Assembly (NCBI GenBank): GCA_003695455.1
Contig: RFJF01000172.1
Location: 1 to 9,426, forward strand
Direction of reading: 5' to 3'
Length of the DNA: 9,426 bases
Origin: Chloroflexota bacterium
GTDB lineage: Bacteria > Chloroflexota > Anaerolineae > 4572-78 > J111
Position 1 is the stretch's first letter, and each line of letters opens with the position of its first letter. The notes below the pieces were generated by a model that worked only from the letters and a program-made list of their open reading frames with translations, searched no databases and was not told where the DNA came from. A program made the position numbers and the translations under genes. Shown here piece by piece: positions 5,846-9,426 of this stretch.

Positions 5846-6955
5846 ATGATTGTAGGTATTGCCAAGGAAATCAAGGACAACGAATATCGCGTGTCAATGA
5901 CCCCGGCGGGGGTACATCAACTGGTTGACGCCGGGCACACAGTGCTGGTAGAAACCGGGGCCGGTGACGGCAGCTATTTTCCGGATGAGGAGTACGCCGG
6001 AGCCGGCGCGCAAATTGTCTCGGCGGATGAGGCGTGGCAAAAGGCAGAGATGGTGGTTAAGGTCAAAGAACCGTTGCCGTCGGAATACAAGTATTTGCGC
6101 TCTGATTTGATTTTATTCACCTACCTGCACCTGGCTGCCACCGAAGAATTGACCCGCGCGATGGTTGACAGTGGCGTGACCGGCATTGCCTACGAAACAG
6201 TTGAACTGCCCAACGGCTCGCTGCCCCTGCTCACGCCGATGAGCGAAGTGGCCGGCCGGATGGCGGTTCAGGTGGGGGCGTACCACCTGGAACGGCACGA
6301 AGGCGGGCGCGGTAAACTGCTGGCCGGCATCCCCGGTGTGCGCCCGGCGCGGGTGGTCATTGTCGGCGGCGGCGTGGTGGGAACCAACGCGGCGCAAATT
6401 GCACTGGGCATGGGCGCCGATGTTTTTATTATGGATATCAACATTAACCGCCTGCGCTACCTGGAAGAAATTCTGCACGGACGGCTGACCACGTGGGCCT
6501 CTAACCCGCTGAATCTGGCTCGCGCCGTGAGCCGCGCCGACCTGGTAATTGGGGCGGTACTGGTAAAGGGGGCCAAAGCACCCAAACTGGTTACCCGTGA
6601 GATGGTTTCGCAAATGAAGCCGGGCAGTGTGATTGTGGATGTGGCGGTAGACCAGGGCGGCTGCGTGGAAACTACCCACGCCACCACTCACTCAGACCCC
6701 ACCTTTTTTGTGGATGGCGTACTGCACTACTGCGTGGCAAATATGCCGGGGGCCGTACCGCGCACCAGCACGTACGGATTGTCTAACGCCACCCAGCCCT
6801 ACGTGCAAAAGCTGGCTAACCTGGGATTTAAAGCTGCAGTGCAATCTGACCCGGCGCTGGCGCTGGGCGTAAATACGTACCAGGGCCACATTACGTACAA
6901 AGCCGTGGCCGATACATTTGGTATGGAATACCAGCAACTATCAATTGACAATTAA
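5846..6955 (+). CDS. ald: Alanine dehydrogenase
   Basis: Ald catalyses L-alanine + NAD+ + H2O to pyruvate + NH3 + NADH, reversibly, in the cytoplasm, usually as a hexamer. The 369 residues match the family's usual length (about 370) end to end. Conserved features: [20 protein letters not shown] with Arg15, VKVKEP with Lys74, FTYLHLA with His95, [31 protein letters not shown], the NAD-binding Rossmann glycines [37 protein letters not shown] with the catalytic-region Asp, and [15 protein letters not shown]. All the catalytic residues I can place are present. AAAGGAG (5832-5838) stands seven bases before the ATG. The gene follows the TIR gene by 46 bp in the same direction, so read-through is possible. 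Its last five codons (SIDN and the TAA) are written in the heptad repeat that begins at 6942. Confidence 0.97.
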   Translation: MIVGIAKEIKDNEYRVSMTPAGVHQLVDAGHTVLVETGAGDGSYFPDEEYAGAGAQIVSADEAWQKAEMVVKVKEPLPSEYKYLRSDLILFTYLHLAATEELTRAMVDSGVTGIAYETVELPNGSLPLLTPMSEVAGRMAVQVGAYHLERHEGGRGKLLAGIPGVRPARVVIVGGGVVGTNAAQIALGMGADVFIMDININRLRYLEEILHGRLTTWASNPLNLARAVSRADLVIGAVLVKGAKAPKLVTREMVSQMKPGSVIVDVAVDQGGCVETTHATTHSDPTFFVDGVLHYCVANMPGAVPRTSTYGLSNATQPYVQKLANLGFKAAVQSDPALALGVNTYQGHITYKAVADTFGMEYQQLSIDN

Positions 6956-6983
6956 CAAACATCAATGAACAGAAAACAATTGA
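6942..6983 (-). repeat. Heptanucleotide array at the ald 3' end
   Basis: Six consecutive seven-base units read, on the + strand, CAATTGA, CAATTAA, CAAACAT, CAATGAA, CAGAAAA, CAATTGA. All begin with CA and four with CAAT. The array starts inside the ald coding region and supplies its stop codon. On the - strand the units have the same TNNATTG sense as the array at 7131-7169, so the two arrays face each other across the hairpins between them. Confidence 0.6.
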
Positions 6984-7008
6984 ATAACGAGCACCTCTCT
7001 TGAAAATA

Positions 7009-7070
7009 ACCCCCTCCCCGGCCCTCCCCGTGATTGGGGGAGGGCGTTGCCACAGGCGGCGGGAGGGGGT
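7009..7070. repeat. Nested GC-rich inverted repeats between ald and the aminotransferase gene
   Basis: An outer 10-bp perfect inverted repeat (ACCCCCTCCC at 7009-7018, GGGAGGGGGT at 7061-7070) encloses an inner 9-bp perfect one (GCCCTCCCC at 7021-7029, GGGGAGGGC at 7037-7045) with a 7-base loop. The two stems would form a stacked or bulged hairpin. It may help end ald transcription, but the only U-rich run after it is weak (TTAATTTTC), so I would not call it a clean intrinsic terminator. Comparable C-rich/G-rich paired blocks are familiar as dispersed intergenic repeats in Chloroflexota genomes, which is recollection rather than a search result. The rest of the 221-bp spacer shows no gene. 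Confidence 0.65.
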
Positions 7071-7130
7071 CAATTAATTTTCATTCATCCTTGCCACGCC
7101 CCCGGGGCCATTTCAACTGTCACCAAAAGT

Positions 7131-7169
7131 TTGCTCATTGTTCATTGTTTTATTGCTCATTGCCTATTG
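7131..7169 (+). repeat. Heptanucleotide array before the aminotransferase gene
   Basis: Five units plus a partial one: TTGCTCA, TTGTTCA, TTGTTTTA (one extra base), TTGCTCA, TTGCCTA, TTG. The pattern TTGNNNA is kept throughout. The final G of the array (7169) is the first base of the GAGG Shine-Dalgarno of the next gene. The block 7133-7162 pairs with 6963-6992 as an imperfect inverted repeat (about 25 of 31 aligned positions). Confidence 0.7.
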
Positions 7170-7176
7170 AGGAAAC

Positions 7177-8337
7177 ATGCGTTCATTTATTTCAAACCGG
7201 GTACAACAAATTCCACCGTCGGGGATACGCCGCTTTTTTGATATTGCGGCCAGCATGGACAACGTCATTTCGCTGGGCATTGGCGAGCCGGATTTTGTGA
7301 CGCCAAAAACTGTGCTGGATGCCGGATTGGCCTCGCTGAAAAACGGGCGCACCCACTACACCAGCAACAGCGGCACCATGGAATTGCGCACCGCCGTATC
7401 AAAACATTTGCAGCGGCTGTACAACGTGGAATACGACCCGGCCATGGAAATTTTAATTACCGTGGGCGTGTCTGAAGCCATGTACCTGGCTATGATTGCC
7501 ATTCTCAACACCGGCGATGAAGTGATTGTGCCACAACCCTGTTTTGTTTCTTACGCGGCCACGGTCAGCCTGGCCAGCGGAATCCCGGTACCCATTGCCA
7601 CCCGGGTTGAAAACAACTTTCAGGTGACGGCTCAGGAAGTTGAGGCGGCCATTACCCGCCGTACCAAAGCGCTGCTGATTGGCTACCCCAACAACCCAAC
7701 CGGCGCGGTTCTGGAGCGCGAAACATTGGAAGAAATTGCCCGCGTGGTTGAAAGGCACGATATTCTGGTTATTTCTGATGAAATCTATGACCGGCTGGTG
7801 TACGATACGCACCACGTTTGTTTCAGTTCGCTGCCGGGTATGCGTGAGCGAACCATTCTGCTGGGTGGCTTTTCAAAAGCCTATGCCATGACCGGCTGGC
7901 GGTTGGGCTACGCCGCCGCGCCCATCGAAATTCTGGAAGCCATGAACAAGGTTCACCAGTACACCATTATGTCTGCGCCCACCACCGCGCAGGACGCAGC
8001 CATTGTGGCCTTGCGTGACGGCGAAGAGGCGGTTGAAGAAATGCGCCAACGCTATGACCGGCGAAGGCGGCTAATTGTGGACGGCATGAACAGCATCGGC
8101 CTGAAATGTTTTGAGCCAAAAGGGGCGTTTTACGCCTTTCCCTCGGTGCGCGGCTCTGGCATGGATGACGCCGAATTTGCAGAACGGTTACTGACAGAAG
8201 AACAGGTGGCGGTGATTCCGGGGCGGGCATTTGGCATTGGCGGCGCGGGGTATGTGCGCTGCTCGTATGCCACCGCGTATGAAAAAATTGAACAGGCGCT
8301 GGAACGGATTGCTGATTTTGTGCGCCGCCACGGGTAG
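7177..8337 (+). CDS. Class I/II PLP-dependent aminotransferase
   Basis: A 386-residue fold-type I aminotransferase, close to the aspartate/alanine/aromatic aminotransferase (PatA/AspC-like) group, moving an amino group from an amino acid to a 2-oxo acid in the cytoplasm. Key residues: YPNNPTGA with Asn173, SDEIYD with Asp201 and Tyr204 binding PLP, GGFSKAYAMTGWRLGY with the Schiff-base Lys234, and YVRCSYA with Arg361 for the substrate carboxylate. The N-terminus has the family's VISLGIGEPDFVTP and HYTSNSGTMELR motifs. Length is normal and all catalytic residues are present. GAGG (7169-7172) precedes the ATG by four bases, a rather tight spacing. Substrate cannot be read from sequence; alanine or aspartate as amino donor is plausible and would fit next to ald, but that is inference. 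The stop is only 23 bp from the stop of the convergent glycosyltransferase gene, and I see no terminator in that gap. Confidence 0.93.
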   Translation: MRSFISNRVQQIPPSGIRRFFDIAASMDNVISLGIGEPDFVTPKTVLDAGLASLKNGRTHYTSNSGTMELRTAVSKHLQRLYNVEYDPAMEILITVGVSEAMYLAMIAILNTGDEVIVPQPCFVSYAATVSLASGIPVPIATRVENNFQVTAQEVEAAITRRTKALLIGYPNNPTGAVLERETLEEIARVVERHDILVISDEIYDRLVYDTHHVCFSSLPGMRERTILLGGFSKAYAMTGWRLGYAAAPIEILEAMNKVHQYTIMSAPTTAQDAAIVALRDGEEAVEEMRQRYDRRRRLIVDGMNSIGLKCFEPKGAFYAFPSVRGSGMDDAEFAERLLTEEQVAVIPGRAFGIGGAGYVRCSYATAYEKIEQALERIADFVRRHG

Positions 8338-8360
8338 CCCGCCAGAGCAGGCATCACAAT

Positions 8361-9426
8361 TTAACCCTGCACGTTGTACCGTTCAATGTTTGAACGTTTG
8401 AGCCGGGCGTGATTATTCAGCCGCAACCGCCGGGCGCGCAAACGTACCTGCCACCAGCGCACCAGCGCGGCGCGGTCATCCCACAGCCCTTGCAGGCCCA
8501 CGTAGCCAAACCCTCCGGCGTACAGCAAAATGAACGGCACGGCAAAAATGTGGCCGCCAAGCGCAACCGCAACCGCGCCTGCCAGCGAGTAGAGCGCCAG
8601 CGCCAGTTCACCCACAGCCAAACCATCCAGCGGCAAACGATAGCTGCTCTCCTGCCAGCGGTCGGTGCGGCTATTTACGTTGAATTTGGGTGTGCGCCGG
8701 AACACGTTGCCCCGGCCCAACAGCGCCTCGATGACGGCTTTGGAGTTGCTCAGGGCAATGCCGCACCCTAAAAAGACCAGCAGCAGCATGGCCCGGTAAT
8801 TTTTCATCCACTGTTGCGGGTGCAGGGTCATTTGCGCCACGGCGTACAAAACGGGCGGCCCCAGGCTGACCAGACTCAAATAAATCAGCGGAAAGCGGAT
8901 TTGCTCGGTGCCGCCGGTGAGGATGAGCAGCGGGGTGGTTAGCGCCAGCACCACCATCAGCGGATGCACCAGGTAGCTGCTCAAATGAAGCAACGCCTGC
9001 AACCTGGCGGCCCAATCCAGCGGGGCCAGCGCCACCGTTGTTCCCAACTTTTTGAGACACTGAATGGAGCCTTTGGCCCAACGAAATTGCTGCCGTTTGT
9101 AAGCGGCCATCTGCGGTGGAATTTCTGCCGGCGCGTCTACATCCCGCAAAAACAGGCATTGCCAGCCGGCCAACTGCGCCCGGTAACTCAGGTCAAAATC
9201 CTCAGAAATGGTGTCGCCCTGCCAGCCGCCGGCCCCGTCAATGCAGGCCCGCCGCCACACGCCCGCCGTGCCGTTAAAGTTAATCAGCAAGCCGGCCCGG
9301 TTGCGGGCGGCCTGCTCAATGGCAAAGTGGCCGTCGAGCGCCAGCGCCTGGGCCGCGGTAAGCGGCGAATACTCGCGGTTCAGGTGTCCCCAGCGAGTCT
9401 GGACAAACCCCAGCCGGCTATTGGCC
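8361..9426 (-). CDS. Membrane family 2 glycosyltransferase, cellulose-synthase-like, C-terminal part
   Basis: The frame is open to the right edge, giving 354 visible residues; the N-terminal nucleotide-binding part with the first Asp motifs lies outside. The TTG at 9288-9290 is internal, because family sequence continues upstream of it (VQTRWGHLNREYSPLTAAQA, then LDGHFAIEQ). Visible motifs: NFNGTAGVWRRACI, the acceptor-site ED of TISEDFDLSYR (75-76 of the visible peptide) and QQFRW (112-116), the Q-x-x-R-W that binds the growing glycan in processive GT2 enzymes. About five hydrophobic segments follow (LLHLSSYLVHPLMVVLAL, FPLIYLSLVSLGPPVL, AMLLLVFLGCGIAL, ELALALYSLAGAVAVAL, FAVPFILLYAGGFGYV), ending in a basic tail. 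It resembles the CESA_CaSu_A2-type branch. The product, a beta-glycan or a glycolipid sugar, cannot be told from this part. Confidence 0.92.
   Translation of the reverse strand, partial: ANSRLGFVQTRWGHLNREYSPLTAAQALALDGHFAIEQAARNRAGLLINFNGTAGVWRRACIDGAGGWQGDTISEDFDLSYRAQLAGWQCLFLRDVDAPAEIPPQMAAYKRQQFRWAKGSIQCLKKLGTTVALAPLDWAARLQALLHLSSYLVHPLMVVLALTTPLLILTGGTEQIRFPLIYLSLVSLGPPVLYAVAQMTLHPQQWMKNYRAMLLLVFLGCGIALSNSKAVIEALLGRGNVFRRTPKFNVNSRTDRWQESSYRLPLDGLAVGELALALYSLAGAVAVALGGHIFAVPFILLYAGGFGYVGLQGLWDDRAALVRWWQVRLRARRLRLNNHARLKRSNIERYNVQG

Noticed and set aside
7036..7069. G-quadruplex from four G-runs on the + strand
   Set aside because: Run lengths would allow it, but the middle loop is 16 bases and each G-run has a perfect C-rich partner nearby, so hairpins are the simpler reading.
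6963..7162. A transposon-type MITE bounded by 30-bp inverted repeats
   Set aside because: The arms are low-complexity heptads, pairing is imperfect, and I see no target-site duplication outside them. Copies elsewhere in the genome would be needed.
9288..9290. TTG as the start of the glycosyltransferase
   Set aside because: Conserved GT2 sequence continues upstream to the window edge, so this is an internal Leu codon.

Overview
The window is 9.4 kb of moderately GC-rich, gene-dense bacterial DNA with no RNA genes, insertion sequences or CRISPR. The gene set suggests a Chloroflexota (Anaerolineae-like) bacterium. The clues are a lipoprotein with two FPxTG...GxPIS repeats of a kind common in that phylum, a CoaE variant fused to a GNAT domain, and intergenic heptanucleotide tracts next to GC-rich nested hairpins. 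This placement is an inference from sequence style, not a database result.

Layout, left to right. The 3' part of uxaC (glucuronate isomerase, + strand) runs in from the left edge and is followed by a small repeat-containing lipoprotein gene (+). A strong intrinsic terminator at 1206-1243 ends a leftward three-gene operon (4629 to 1262): an ABC-F ATPase, a dephospho-CoA kinase fused to a GNAT-like domain, and an 82-residue two-helix membrane protein with an acidic tail. A 162-bp divergent promoter region (4630-4791) separates this operon from a rightward gene for a TIR-domain protein. That protein has six consecutive Arg-Gly dipeptides and a helical C-terminal region I do not recognise. Alanine dehydrogenase (ald) follows. 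Next comes a 221-bp spacer made of a heptad array, nested hairpins and a heptad array in the opposite orientation, then a class I aminotransferase. A convergent, membrane-bound family 2 glycosyltransferase (- strand) runs off the right edge.

Most genes are housekeeping or metabolic. Uronate catabolism (uxaC), alanine/pyruvate interconversion (ald) and a PLP aminotransferase fit a heterotrophic, amino-acid-using lifestyle. The ABC-F/coaE operon links translation support with the last step of CoA synthesis. The genuinely unusual items are the TIR-(RG)6-helical protein, the CoaE-GNAT fusion with a degenerate acetyl-CoA loop, the heptad-repeat/hairpin intergenic element whose units reach into gene ends, and three TTGCAA palindromes in the divergent promoter region. 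No complete new multi-gene system is visible; the TIR protein is the best candidate for new biology.
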